A DNA stretch of 64,000 bases from Amycolatopsis vastitatis (GCF_002234595.1 NZ_NMUL01000030.1:124001-188000), one strand, 5' to 3'. Positions 40,586 to 48,931 are shown, counted from the stretch's first letter. Notes: generated by a model not told the origin, from the sequence alone. Made by a program: numbers and translations.

Positions 40586-41734
40586 ATGCGTGACGCGGTG
40601 ATCGTGGAAGCGGTGCGGACGCCGGTCGGCAAGCGGAACGGCGGGCTGGCCGGGGTGCACCCGGTGGACCTGTCGGCCCACGTGCTGAACGCGCTGGCCG
40701 AGCGCAGCGGCGTGGACCCCGCCCTGGTGGACGACGTCGTGTGGGGCTGCGTCGGGCAGGCGGGCGAGCAGACCGCGGACATCGCGCGCACGTCCGTCCT
40801 GGCCGCGGGCTGGCCCGAGTCCGTGCCGGGCGTGACGGTCGACCGGCAGTGCGGCTCGTCCCAGCAGGCGCTGCACTTCGCCGCGGCCGGCGTGATCGCC
40901 GGGCACTACGACGTGGTGGTGGCGGGCGGCGTCGAGTCGATGTCCCGGGTGCCCATGGGCTCCTCCGCGATGGGACAGGACCCGTACGGCCCGCGCTACC
41001 TGGCCCGCTACGACGGCGTGTACCCCAACCAGGGGGTCGGCGCGGAGATGATCGCGGAGCGGTGGGGCTTCAGCCGCACGCAGCTGGACGAGTTCTCGCT
41101 CGGCAGCCACGAAAAGGCGGCTGCCGCCCAGGACGGGGGCCGCTTCGACGCGCAGATCGCCCCGGTCACGCTCGGCGACGGCACGGTGGTCTCCCGCGAC
41201 GAGGGCATCCGCCGCGGCGGGACGCCGGCCTCGCTGGCCGGGCTGCGGACGGCGTTCAAGGAGAACGGGACCATCACTGCGGGGAACTCGTCGCAGATTT
41301 CCGACGGCTCGGCGGCGCTGCTGCTGACCACCAGCGAGAAGGCGGCGGAGCTGGGGTTGCGGCCGCTGGCCCGCGTGCACACCGCTGTCTTGGCCGCGTC
41401 CGACCCGGTCATCATGCTGACCGCGCCGATCGACGCGACCCGCAAGGCCCTGGCCCGCAGCGGCCTGACGATCGGCGAGATCGGCGCGTTCGAGGTGAAC
41501 GAAGCGTTCGCGCCGGTCCCGCTGGCCTGGCTGGCCGAGCTCGGCGCCGACGTCAAGGCGCTGAACCCGAACGGCGGCGCGATCGCCCTCGGGCACCCGC
41601 TGGGTGGCTCCGGCGCCCGGTTGCTGACCACACTGGTGCACCACATGCGCGACAACGGGATCCGCTACGGATTGCAGACCATGTGCGAGGGCGGCGGCCA
41701 GGCCAACGCCACCATCCTGGAACTGCTCGGCTGA
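40586..41734 (+). CDS. Acetyl-CoA acyltransferase (thiolase)
   Basis: The 382-residue thiolase starts at ATG 40586, a few bases after GGAAGG. Catalytic residues are intact: VDRQCGSSQQALH (Cys about residue 88), NPNGGAIALGHPLGGSG (His) and TMCEGGGQANAT (second Cys). It resembles the thiolase at 18449 over its length, so the pathway has two chain-cleavage steps or two substrate ranges. It lies in the DUF35-Ltp-SDR-DoxX-thiolase-crotonase-PaaI operon. Confidence 0.95.
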   Translation: MRDAVIVEAVRTPVGKRNGGLAGVHPVDLSAHVLNALAERSGVDPALVDDVVWGCVGQAGEQTADIARTSVLAAGWPESVPGVTVDRQCGSSQQALHFAAAGVIAGHYDVVVAGGVESMSRVPMGSSAMGQDPYGPRYLARYDGVYPNQGVGAEMIAERWGFSRTQLDEFSLGSHEKAAAAQDGGRFDAQIAPVTLGDGTVVSRDEGIRRGGTPASLAGLRTAFKENGTITAGNSSQISDGSAALLLTTSEKAAELGLRPLARVHTAVLAASDPVIMLTAPIDATRKALARSGLTIGEIGAFEVNEAFAPVPLAWLAELGADVKALNPNGGAIALGHPLGGSGARLLTTLVHHMRDNGIRYGLQTMCEGGGQANATILELLG

Positions 41735-41755
41735 GCCGGGGGAAGAAGGCACGAC

Positions 41756-42520
41756 ATGGCTGACGAAGTCCTGACCGAGCGCGACGGCGCGACGTTGATC
41801 ATCACGATGAACCGCCCCGAGGTGCGCAACGCCGCGAACGGCGCGCTCGCCCGCGGCGTCGCGGACGCCCTGGACCGGCTCGACGAGGACCCGACCCTCG
41901 TCACCGCCGTGCTCACCGGCGCCGGCGGCACCTTCTCGTCCGGCATGGACCTCAAGGCGTTCCTCACCGGGGACACGCCGGACATCCCCGGCCGCGGCCT
42001 GCTCGGCTTCACCGCCTGCCCGCCGGCGAAGCCGATCATCGCCGCCGTCGAGGGGTACGCGCTGGCCGGCGGCTGCGAGATCGCCCTGGCGTGCGACCTG
42101 ATCGTGGCCGCGCGGGACGCCCGGTTCGGGCTGCCCGAGACCAAGCGCGGGCTTGTCGCCGGCGGAGGCGGGCTGTTGCGCCTGCCCCAGCGGATCCCGC
42201 GCGGGATCGCCCTGGAGTACGCGCTCACCGGCGACCTGTTCGGCGCCGAAGTGGCAGCCCACTGGGGCATGGTGAACCGGCTGACCGAGCCCGGCGGGGC
42301 ACTGGCCGTCGCCCGCGAACTGGCCGGGCGGATCGCGGCGAACGGCCCGCTGGCGGTGCACGCGACCAAACAGATCGTGGCGGAGGCGGGGGAGTGGCCC
42401 GCCACCGAGCAGTGGGAACGCCAGCGGGTCCTGACCGATCCGGTCTTCTCCTCCGCCGACGCCGTCGAGGGAGCCCGCGCCTTCGCGGAGAAGCGTCCGC
42501 CCGTCTGGAGCGGACGCTGA
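41756..42520 (+). CDS. Enoyl-CoA hydratase (crotonase)
   Basis: The 254-residue crotonase starts at ATG 41756. Motifs are LIITMNRPEVRNAANGA, FSSGMDLKAFLTG (oxyanion loop) and GYALAGGCEIALACDLIV. LPETKRGLVAGGGGLLRLPQRIP keeps one catalytic Glu, with Gly at the second position. The end (DAVEGARAFAEKRPPVW) is typical of degradative actinobacterial crotonases. It probably hydrates the enoyl-CoA upstream of the SDR and thiolase encoded in the same operon. The PaaI thioesterase gene appears to start inside its stop codon. Confidence 0.93.
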   Translation: MADEVLTERDGATLIITMNRPEVRNAANGALARGVADALDRLDEDPTLVTAVLTGAGGTFSSGMDLKAFLTGDTPDIPGRGLLGFTACPPAKPIIAAVEGYALAGGCEIALACDLIVAARDARFGLPETKRGLVAGGGGLLRLPQRIPRGIALEYALTGDLFGAEVAAHWGMVNRLTEPGGALAVARELAGRIAANGPLAVHATKQIVAEAGEWPATEQWERQRVLTDPVFSSADAVEGARAFAEKRPPVWSGR

Positions 42521-43035
42521 ACGCCCCGGGGCGGCGCTGGGCCGGCTCCGACTTCCAGGAGCCGCCCCGCACGGACGGCGGGGTCGCGCTGTGCGGCGCC
42601 TGCCGGGTGCGGGGCACCTGCCGGCTGGGTGTCGAACGGGAACGGCTCGAGGGCGAGGACACCGCGCTCTTCGACGTCCGCTGCCCCCGCGACCAGGAAG
42701 GCGGCCCGGACGTCGCCCACGGCGGCTGGACCGCCGCGGTGCTCGACGAATGCCTCGGGCACGTCCCGCTGCTGCACCGGGTCCTGTCGGTCACCGCGGA
42801 GCTGAGCGTCAGCTTCGTCAAGCCGGTGCCGGTCGAGCGGCCCCTGGAAGTGCGGGCCTGGGTGGAACGCCGGGCCGGCTCCCGCTGGTACATCCGGGGC
42901 GAGCTGGTCCTGCTACCGAACCGGGCGCTGCTGGCGAAGGCGTCGGGCATCTGGGTCCAGCGCGACCCCGCGCACTTCGACCGGCACCAGCGCTGGCTGG
43001 CCGAGCAGGACGCGGAACCCGGTCGCGGGGACTGA
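42517..43035 (+). CDS. PaaI-like hotdog thioesterase with N-terminal Cys motif
   Basis: The protein is about 172 residues if it starts at CTG 42517 in a CTGA overlap with the crotonase stop. No ATG or GTG lies near the expected N-terminus except GTG at codon 31, which would cut off CGACRVRGTC; translation could also begin upstream within the crotonase gene. The hotdog domain shows GGPDVAHGGWTAAVLDECLGH (in pieces GGPDVAHGG, WTAAVLDECLGH) and LSVSFVKPVPVERPL. PaaI-type enzymes hydrolyse acyl- or aryl-CoA. The N-terminal Cys cluster may bind a metal. It closes the operon six bases before the convergent GH1-like gene. Confidence 0.8.
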   Translation: MNAPGRRWAGSDFQEPPRTDGGVALCGACRVRGTCRLGVERERLEGEDTALFDVRCPRDQEGGPDVAHGGWTAAVLDECLGHVPLLHRVLSVTAELSVSFVKPVPVERPLEVRAWVERRAGSRWYIRGELVLLPNRALLAKASGIWVQRDPAHFDRHQRWLAEQDAEPGRGD

Positions 43036-43040
43036 CCGCG

Positions 43041-44384
43041 TCAGACGATGTGCAGGCGCCGCCCTTCGCGAGGTGCCTCTTGTGGACGGGCGAACGCACG
43101 CGTCCAGCCGGGTTCGAGGTTCTCGGCCGGGGCCGCGGGGTCGGAGATCGAGTACAGGCGGGCGTACCGCCGCAGCCACGGCAGATTGTCCACAATGGAC
43201 CAGTATTCGTAGCCGCGCACCGGCACGCCCCGCTCCATCAGCCGGGCCAGCCAGCCCAGCCGGCTGGCGAGGACGGCGCGGCGGCGGGGCGCGCCGCCAC
43301 TCGCGTCGCCCATCCCGTTGTCCACGATGCGCACCGGCGGGAGCCGTGAGCCGTACCAACCGGCCAACCCCGCGAGCGCGTCGGCGAGGGCCTCCGGCAG
43401 CACCGGCCAGCCGTACCGGCCGGTTTCCACGCCGTCGAACGGCACGAGCGCGAAGCCCAGCCGGACGAGCAGCCCGTTGACTTCGTTGAGCGCCCGGTAG
43501 CAGCTCTCGGCCGGCAGCAGCAGCGGCAGGTTCTGCGGGGTGGTCACCCGGACCGGCGCGTACCAGGTCAGGTACAGCACGTCCTGCGGGGCCGCGATGA
43601 GCTCCAGGTCGCCGGGCCGCACGCACCCGGACTCGCCGACCGGGCAGCGGCCGTCCTCGGTGACCAGGTGCCTGCCCAGCAGCAGCGGGTCGAGGAAGAG
43701 CCGGTTCGCCCACGACTCGGCGGTGTCCACCGCGGCCCGGTCGGCCGGGTCGTCGCTCGCCGGGTAGCCGCCGGCCAGCAGGGTGGTGCCGCCGATCTCG
43801 GCGCTCACCCCGGCGTCGCGCAGGGCGCGCACCGCGAGACCGTGGCCCAGGAGCACGTGGTGCACGGCGGCGAGCCCGGCCGCACCCACGCCGCGGCCGG
43901 GCACCGTCATCCCGGCCACGCGTTCGCCGAGCGACGGGGTGCCGAAGTCGGCCGAGGTGACCCAGCGGCTGACCCGGTCACCCAGCAGGCGGCCGAGTTC
44001 GGCGGCGTAGTCGGCGAACCGGAACGCGCTGTCGCGGGCGAGCCAGCCGCCCCGCTCGTCCAGCCAGCCCGGCTCGTCGCCGTGCAGCAGGGTGAGCACG
44101 GGCTCGTGGCCGGCGGCCAGCAGGCCGTCGAGTGCGCGTCGGCAGGCGTCCGCGGCACGGCGGTCGAGGCGGCCCGGGCCGTCCGGTTGCAGGTGCTTCC
44201 AGCCGGCGAGGACCCGCCGTCCGCGCGGGACCCCGCCGACCACCGAACGGAGGTCGTTCGCCCAGCGCCGGGCGGTCGCCGAGGGGGCGAGTGCGGCGGG
44301 ATCGGCCGGGGCCGCGATCGAAACCGCCCGTCCGACACCCCAGTCCATGGTGTCGAAGTGGTGACGCAGAGCCACAGTGCTCAT
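43041..44384 (-). CDS. Glycoside hydrolase family 1-like protein with lost catalytic glutamates
   Basis: The protein is about 447 residues from ATG 44384; an ATG at 44420 is an alternative. It is close to full GH1 length and keeps family landmarks: WKHLQPDGPGRLD, LTLLHGDEPGWL (where GH1 has TLxHWDxPxxL), GLAAVHHVLLGHG, LGFALVPFDG and YEYWSIVDNLPW (GH1 YxxWSLxDNxEW, about residue 392). The acid/base TxNEP motif is replaced by TSADFGTP (about residue 145), and the nucleophile ENG reads DNGMGD (about residue 353). It is therefore probably not a retaining glycosidase and may bind or act on a non-sugar ligand. It has no AT box and no signal peptide. Confidence 0.8.
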   Translation of the reverse strand: MSTVALRHHFDTMDWGVGRAVSIAAPADPAALAPSATARRWANDLRSVVGGVPRGRRVLAGWKHLQPDGPGRLDRRAADACRRALDGLLAAGHEPVLTLLHGDEPGWLDERGGWLARDSAFRFADYAAELGRLLGDRVSRWVTSADFGTPSLGERVAGMTVPGRGVGAAGLAAVHHVLLGHGLAVRALRDAGVSAEIGGTTLLAGGYPASDDPADRAAVDTAESWANRLFLDPLLLGRHLVTEDGRCPVGESGCVRPGDLELIAAPQDVLYLTWYAPVRVTTPQNLPLLLPAESCYRALNEVNGLLVRLGFALVPFDGVETGRYGWPVLPEALADALAGLAGWYGSRLPPVRIVDNGMGDASGGAPRRRAVLASRLGWLARLMERGVPVRGYEYWSIVDNLPWLRRYARLYSISDPAAPAENLEPGWTRAFARPQEAPREGRRLHIV

Positions 44385-44428
44385 GTCGACCCGTCCGGAA
44401 GGCAGCCCGATGAAGTGCACAAAGCTAG

Positions 44429-44458
44429 CACGCGCTGTCGTGATGGCAACAGAGCGTG
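44429..44458. terminator. Inverted repeat between SDR and GH1-like gene
   Basis: CACGCGCTGT (44429-44438) and ACAGAGCGTG (44449-44458) are complementary except at one position, with a 10-base loop. It lies just past the minus-strand SDR stop (44468) and before the GH1-like start, so it may terminate the SDR transcript or be an operator for the GH1-like gene. Confidence 0.4.
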
Positions 44459-44467
44459 AGACTGGGC

Positions 44468-45385
44468 CTAGCGGACCGCGGGACGGCCGGTCGGCGCGGC
44501 GCCGTACAGCTGGGGGAGGGCCTCGGCGAGTTCCTCGGCGGTGATCGCCTGGCCGGAGCCGCTCGGGTGACTGCCGACCACCGTCCAGCCCTGCAGCCGG
44601 TTGACGGTGGCGCCGTCGATGCGCAGCACCTGGCCGGTCAGCCAGCCCGCCGCGTCGGAGGCGAGGTAGACGACCGCGCCGGAGGCGTTCGCGGGATCGC
44701 GCGGGTCGAAGCCGTCCGCGTCGCCGCCGGTGCCGGCGACGGCCAGGTTCTCGGTCATCCGGGTGGCCGCGATCGGGGAGATCGCGTTCGCCGTCACGCC
44801 GTAGCGGCGCATCTCGATGGCGGTGATCACGGTAAGGCCCGCGATGCCCGCCTTGGCCGCACCGTAGTTTGCCTGGCCCGCGTTGCCGAACAGCCCGGTG
44901 CCCGAGGTCGTGTTGATCACCCGGCCGGCCACCGGCTCGCCGCGTTTGGCCGCGGCCCGCCAGTAGGCGCAGGCGTGCCGGGTCAGTGCGAAGGTGCCCT
45001 TGAGGTGGACCGCGATCACCGCGTCGAACTCCGCTTCGGACATCGAGAACAGCATGCGGTCGCGCACGATGCCCGCGTTGTTCACCACGACGTCGAGGCG
45101 GCCGAACTCCGCGACCGTGTCGGCGACCATCGCCTCGGTCGCGGCCCAGTCGGTCACCGAGGCGTGGTTCGCGACCGCGATCCCGCCCAGTTTGACGATC
45201 TCCTGGGCGACGTCCTCGGCTGGGGACTCACCGGTCTGCTCGCCGTGCAAGCCGGAGCCGAGATCGTTGACCACGACCGTCGCGCCCGCCTCGGCGAGGG
45301 CCAGGCAGTGGGCCCGGCCCAGTCCCCGTCCGCCGCCGGTCACGATGGCCACCTTGCCGTCGAGGATGCCCACCCGCTGCTCCAA
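44468..45385 (-). CDS. SDR, MFE-2/(3R)-hydroxyacyl-CoA dehydrogenase-like
   Basis: The protein is about 301-305 residues. TTG 45385 gives the longest frame, but GTG 45373 (VGILDGKVAIVTGGGRGLG) matches the usual SDR N-terminus. Motifs are VTGGGRGLGRAHCLALAEAGA, VVNNAGIVRD, NTTSGTGLFGNAGQANYGAAKAG with catalytic Ser/Tyr/Lys, and AISPIAATRMTE. The layout, with a long C-terminal extension, resembles the dehydrogenase domain of peroxisomal multifunctional enzyme 2, which oxidises (3R)-hydroxy (often 2-methyl) acyl-CoA. The AT box directly abuts its start and separates it from the divergent serine-hydrolase operon. Confidence 0.9.
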   Translation of the reverse strand: MEQRVGILDGKVAIVTGGGRGLGRAHCLALAEAGATVVVNDLGSGLHGEQTGESPAEDVAQEIVKLGGIAVANHASVTDWAATEAMVADTVAEFGRLDVVVNNAGIVRDRMLFSMSEAEFDAVIAVHLKGTFALTRHACAYWRAAAKRGEPVAGRVINTTSGTGLFGNAGQANYGAAKAGIAGLTVITAIEMRRYGVTANAISPIAATRMTENLAVAGTGGDADGFDPRDPANASGAVVYLASDAAGWLTGQVLRIDGATVNRLQGWTVVGSHPSGSGQAITAEELAEALPQLYGAAPTGRPAVR

Positions 45386-45410
45386 TCAGTTAACTAATAT
45401 TATTCTTTAT
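45383..45410. promoter_or_regulatory. AT-rich box 10, divergent SDR / serine hydrolase operon
   Basis: ATCAGTTAACTAAT (45385-45398) differs by one base from the perfect palindrome at 12507-12520, and more AT follows (ATTATTCTTTATG). It overlaps the TTG candidate start of the minus-strand SDR and lies 49 bases before ATG 45447. Confidence 0.7.
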
Positions 45411-45446
45411 GCTAGCTTGTGCCGTGGGCCGAGTCGAGGAGGACGG

Positions 45447-46550
45447 ATGACCGGAGCGGGACAACGCGAGGCGGCCGCGCTCGGCGTCGATCCCGGCCGG
45501 CTCGACGCGCTGCTGCGCCGGATCCGGCAGGCGGTCGAGGAGACCCCGCTGCCCTCGATGCAGGTGGCCGTGGCCCGGCACGGCCGGCTGGTGGCGTTCG
45601 AAACCTTCGGGGACGCCACCAACGGTGACCGGTACGTGCTTCAGTCCGTCGGCCGGTCGATCGTCGCGGGTGTGGTGTGGCACCTGATCGGGACGGGCCG
45701 CCTCGACGTCGGCGAGCACGTCTGCGCGATCGTGCCCGAGTTCGGGACGAACGGGAAGGACGCCGTCACCGTCGAGCACGTGCTGACCCACACGGCCGGG
45801 TTCCCGTTCGCGCCGCTGGGGTATCCGAAGATGCTCAGCCGCGAACAGCGGCTGGCGGCGTTCGCCCGCTGGCGGCTGGACTACCCGCCCGGTGATCGGC
45901 TGCAGTTCCACCTCACCTCGGCGGCCTGGGTGCTCGCGGAGATCGTGGAGCGCCGCACCGGGCTGACCTTCGCCGAATACCTGCGCGCCGAACTCGCCGG
46001 GCCGCTCGGCCTGTCCTCGCTCGACCTGGGGGTCGCGGCGGACACGGTCCTGCCGATGATCGCCACCGACCGCACCGGCGACGACCAGGAGCCCGATCCG
46101 TGGGGCCCCTGGTACCTGGCCGACCCCCGGGTGCTCGCCGGCGGCGAGCCGAGCCACTCCCTCGTGGGCACGGCGGCCGACGTCGCGCTGTACTTCCAGG
46201 CCCTGGTCCACTCCGGACTCTGGACGGCGGACGCCGTCGCCGAGGGCAGCCGCCTCCGCCGCACCGAGCGCCCGGCGGGCGAGGAGGCCTACGGCGGGGG
46301 CACTCCCGTCGGCATGGGGCTCTTCGTGACCATAGCCGGATCGACCCCGGGCGGCGGGCTGCCGTCCACCGGTTCCCCCGCCCTGTTCGGCAACAGCGGC
46401 GCCGCCTACCAGCTCGGCTTCCTGGACCCGGTCAGCGGGATGTCGTTCGCGCTGCTGTGCAACGGATATCCGCTGGCCGGCTATGACCTTTCCCCGCGCG
46501 GCCGGGCGATGACGACCGCCATCGCCGACCTCGCCGGAAACCTGACGTGA
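45447..46550 (+). CDS. Serine-beta-lactamase/esterase-fold protein with altered motifs
   Basis: The 367-residue protein starts at ATG 45447 after GAGGAGGA. It has the class C beta-lactamase/LACTB/EstB layout: SMQVAVARHGRLVAFETFG, VEHVLTHTAGFPF, SAAWVLAEIVERRTGLTFAEYLRAEL (in pieces) and LGLSSLDLGV. The catalytic SxxK is replaced by LQSVGRSIVAG (SxxR, about residue 66), and the YxN motif after LQFH is not evident. It may be an inactive relative, or an esterase with a changed mechanism. The downstream SDR start overlaps its stop by GTGA, so it is coupled to the BadH-like operon. No signal peptide is seen. Confidence 0.8.
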   Translation: MTGAGQREAAALGVDPGRLDALLRRIRQAVEETPLPSMQVAVARHGRLVAFETFGDATNGDRYVLQSVGRSIVAGVVWHLIGTGRLDVGEHVCAIVPEFGTNGKDAVTVEHVLTHTAGFPFAPLGYPKMLSREQRLAAFARWRLDYPPGDRLQFHLTSAAWVLAEIVERRTGLTFAEYLRAELAGPLGLSSLDLGVAADTVLPMIATDRTGDDQEPDPWGPWYLADPRVLAGGEPSHSLVGTAADVALYFQALVHSGLWTADAVAEGSRLRRTERPAGEEAYGGGTPVGMGLFVTIAGSTPGGGLPSTGSPALFGNSGAAYQLGFLDPVSGMSFALLCNGYPLAGYDLSPRGRAMTTAIADLAGNLT

Positions 46551-47317
46551 GTGGAGGATTCGTGGACACAACCGACCCGGTCGCGTTCGTCACCGGTGCC
46601 GGCCGCGGCATCGGCGCGGCCATCGCCGCCGAACTGGCCGTCCGCGGCCACCGGATCGCGGTGTGCGACCTGGACCGGGCCGCGGCGATCGACGTCGCCG
46701 CGGCCATCGCCGACCACCACGGTGTGAAAACGACGGCGGTCGCGGCGGACATCGCCGACAGCGCCGCGGTGCGGGCCGCCGTCACCGAGGCGGAAGCCGC
46801 GCTCGGCCCGGTCGACGTCCTGGTGAACAACGCCGCCATCGACGTCATCGGCCGGTTCGTCGACAGCACCGAGGACAGCTGGGACCGGATCATCGCGGTC
46901 AACCTGCGGGGCACCATCACGGTGACCAGGGCCGTGCTGGACGGGATGATCGAGCGGGAACGCGGGCGGATCGTCCACATCGCCTCCGACGCGGGCCGGG
47001 TCGGCTCCTCCGGCGAGGTCGTCTACTCGGCGACCAAGGGCGGGATCATCGCGTTCGGCAAGGCGCTGGCCCGGGAGGTCGCGCGCCACGGCATCACGGT
47101 CAACAGCGTGTGCCCGGGCCCGACCGACACGGCGCTGCTCGGCCAGGTCGCCGACTACAGCCAGCGCATGTACGAAGCCACCCTGCGGGCGATCCCGCTG
47201 CGCCGCGTCGGCCAGCCGGCCGACATCGCCGGAGTGGTCGGGTTTCTCGTCTCGGACGCGGCCGCCTACCTGACCGGGCAGACGATCTCGGTCAGCGGCG
47301 GCCTGACCATGCTGTGA
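46547..47317 (+). CDS. BadH-like SDR (2-hydroxycyclohexanecarboxyl-CoA dehydrogenase-like)
   Basis: The 256-residue SDR starts at GTG 46547 in the previous stop. It has VTGAGRGIGAAIAAELA, VLVNNAAIDV, IASDAGRVGSSGEVVYSATK with the catalytic Ser/Tyr/Lys, then GITVNSVCPGPTDTALL and an end ISVSGGLTML. From memory this run of motifs is strikingly like BadH of Rhodopseudomonas palustris, which oxidises 2-hydroxycyclohexane-1-carboxyl-CoA. Similar SDRs also serve other hydroxyacyl-CoA substrates. It is followed by a crotonase that could be the hydratase before it in the pathway, suggesting a cyclic substrate. Confidence 0.85.
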   Translation: MSGGFVDTTDPVAFVTGAGRGIGAAIAAELAVRGHRIAVCDLDRAAAIDVAAAIADHHGVKTTAVAADIADSAAVRAAVTEAEAALGPVDVLVNNAAIDVIGRFVDSTEDSWDRIIAVNLRGTITVTRAVLDGMIERERGRIVHIASDAGRVGSSGEVVYSATKGGIIAFGKALAREVARHGITVNSVCPGPTDTALLGQVADYSQRMYEATLRAIPLRRVGQPADIAGVVGFLVSDAAAYLTGQTISVSGGLTML

Positions 47318-47340
47318 AGGGATGCTGTGAAGGGAACGAC

Positions 47341-48117
47341 ATGGCCGACCTGCTGAACGTCGACGTGACCGGCCGGGTCGCCGTGCTCACCCTGAACCGG
47401 CCGGACCGGCTCAACGCCATCGGGACCGCGACTGTGGACCGGCTCGACGCCGTGCTCGACACGCTGCACGCCGACCGGGGCGTCCGCGCGCTCGTCGTCG
47501 CCGGGGCCGGTCGCGGTTTCTCGGCGGGCGCCGACCTGGACGAGATCGAATCACTGCGCACCGCCTACGAGTTCCGCGCCTTCGTGGGGCGGCTCACCGA
47601 GGTGTTCGGCCGGTTGGAGAAGTTCGCGAAGCCCTCGGTGGCCGCCGTGCACGGGTTCGCCCTCGGCGGCGGACTGGAACTGGCCCTCGCGTGCGACCTG
47701 CGGGTCGCTGAGCGGGGCGCCAAGCTCGGGCTGCCGGAGATGAAACTGGGGGTGCTGCCCGGCGCGGGCGGTACCCAGCGGCTGCCCCGCCTGGTGCCGC
47801 CGGGGATCGCCAAGCAGCTGATCCTGTCCGGCGAGCCGATCGACGCCGAGCGGGCCCACGCCGTCGGCCTGGTGAACGAGCTGGCCGAGCCGGGGGAGGT
47901 GCTGACCGTGGCCACGGCCCTCGCCGCCCGGCTCGCGGCCGGTGCCCCGCTGGCCCTGGCCGCCGGCAAGGCCCTGGTGGACCGCAGTGGCGGCGACCTC
48001 GACGCGGGGATCGCGGCCGAGCGGGAGACCGTGGCGGTCATGTTCACCGCAGAGGACCGGGCCGAGGGCCTGCGCGCCTTCCGCGAGCGGCGCCCCGCGG
48101 AGTTCCGCGGGGCGTGA
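47341..48117 (+). CDS. Enoyl-CoA hydratase (crotonase)
   Basis: The 258-residue protein is a classical enoyl-CoA hydratase with both catalytic Glu regions. AVLTLNRPDRLNAI, GFSAGADLDEIES and GFALGGGLELALACDLRV are followed by LGLPEMKLGVLPGAGGTQRLPRLV. It follows the BadH-like SDR by 23 bases. In a cyclohexanecarboxylate-type route the equivalent enzyme (BadK) hydrates cyclohex-1-enecarboxyl-CoA, so this pair could form a ring-modifying module. It ends seven bases before the convergent crotonase at 48125. Confidence 0.93.
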   Translation: MADLLNVDVTGRVAVLTLNRPDRLNAIGTATVDRLDAVLDTLHADRGVRALVVAGAGRGFSAGADLDEIESLRTAYEFRAFVGRLTEVFGRLEKFAKPSVAAVHGFALGGGLELALACDLRVAERGAKLGLPEMKLGVLPGAGGTQRLPRLVPPGIAKQLILSGEPIDAERAHAVGLVNELAEPGEVLTVATALAARLAAGAPLALAAGKALVDRSGGDLDAGIAAERETVAVMFTAEDRAEGLRAFRERRPAEFRGA

Positions 48118-48124
48118 GCCCGGG

Positions 48125-48931
48125 TCAGAGCGGGATGTCCGCGGTGAACTCGGGGCTGCGCTTCTCCCGGTGCGACGCGAGGCCCTCCAGCACGTCGGGG
48201 CCGCCGAAACCGAAGAACTCGAGACCCAACGACGACTCGAAGATCGGCGAAGCGGTGCGGTACCAGTGGTTGAGCGAACGCTTGGTCCAGCCGATGGCGC
48301 TGGCCGAACCCGACGCCAGCGAAGTGGCCACGCGCAGTGCCTCGGCGTGCACGTCCTCGTCGTCGACACAGCGGGACACCAGGCCGATCCGTTCGGCCTC
48401 TTCGCCGGTGAGCACCTCGCAGGTCAGGAGGTAGTACTTCGCCTTGGCCATGCCGCACAGCAGCGGCCAGCAGATCGCCGCGTGGTCGCCCGCCGCGACG
48501 CCGAGCCGCGTGTGCCCGTCGACGATCTTCGCCCGGCGGCCCACGATGGAGATGTCGGCCATCATGCCCACCGCCAGCCCGGCGCCGACCGCCGGTCCGT
48601 GGATGGCCGCGACGACCGGTTTCGAAAGGTTGAGGACGCCGTAGACCATGTCCCGGGCTTCGCGCATCACCCGGGCGCGGACCGCGTAGTCGCGGCTCAT
48701 GTCCTCGATGGAGTCGAAGGTTCCGCCCGCGGAGAACGCTTTGCCCGCCCCCTGCACGAGCACCGCGCGAGTGTCCGGGTCCCGGTCGATCACCGGCCAG
48801 ACGTCGGCGAGTTCGGTGTGCATCCGAGAGGAGACGGCGTTGAGGTTCGGTGCGTCGAGCACGAGCCGCAGTACCCCGGGCGCCGGGCGCTCGAAGGTGA
48901 GGGAGGGGAATTCGCCGTAGCGGTCGCTCAT
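48125..48931 (-). CDS. Enoyl-CoA hydratase/isomerase, AGDH type
   Basis: The 268-residue crotonase starts at ATG 48931. Motifs are VLRLVLDAPNLNAVSS, AFSAGGTFDSIEDM, GPAVGAGLAVGMMADISI and KIVDGHTRLGVAAGDHAAICWPLL. As in 13899-14675, Asp in AGDH stands where standard hydratases have the GAGG/EAGG loop, and DGH stands where PE is usual, so the catalytic Glu pair is missing. The activity may differ from simple hydration. It is divergent from the FadE pair at 49017 across AT box 11. Confidence 0.9.
   Translation of the reverse strand: MSDRYGEFPSLTFERPAPGVLRLVLDAPNLNAVSSRMHTELADVWPVIDRDPDTRAVLVQGAGKAFSAGGTFDSIEDMSRDYAVRARVMREARDMVYGVLNLSKPVVAAIHGPAVGAGLAVGMMADISIVGRRAKIVDGHTRLGVAAGDHAAICWPLLCGMAKAKYYLLTCEVLTGEEAERIGLVSRCVDDEDVHAEALRVATSLASGSASAIGWTKRSLNHWYRTASPIFESSLGLEFFGFGGPDVLEGLASHREKRSPEFTADIPL

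Noticed and set aside
43041..44384. Functional beta-glucosidase
   Set aside because: Both glutamates expected of GH1 are missing in the motifs that can be aligned by eye.
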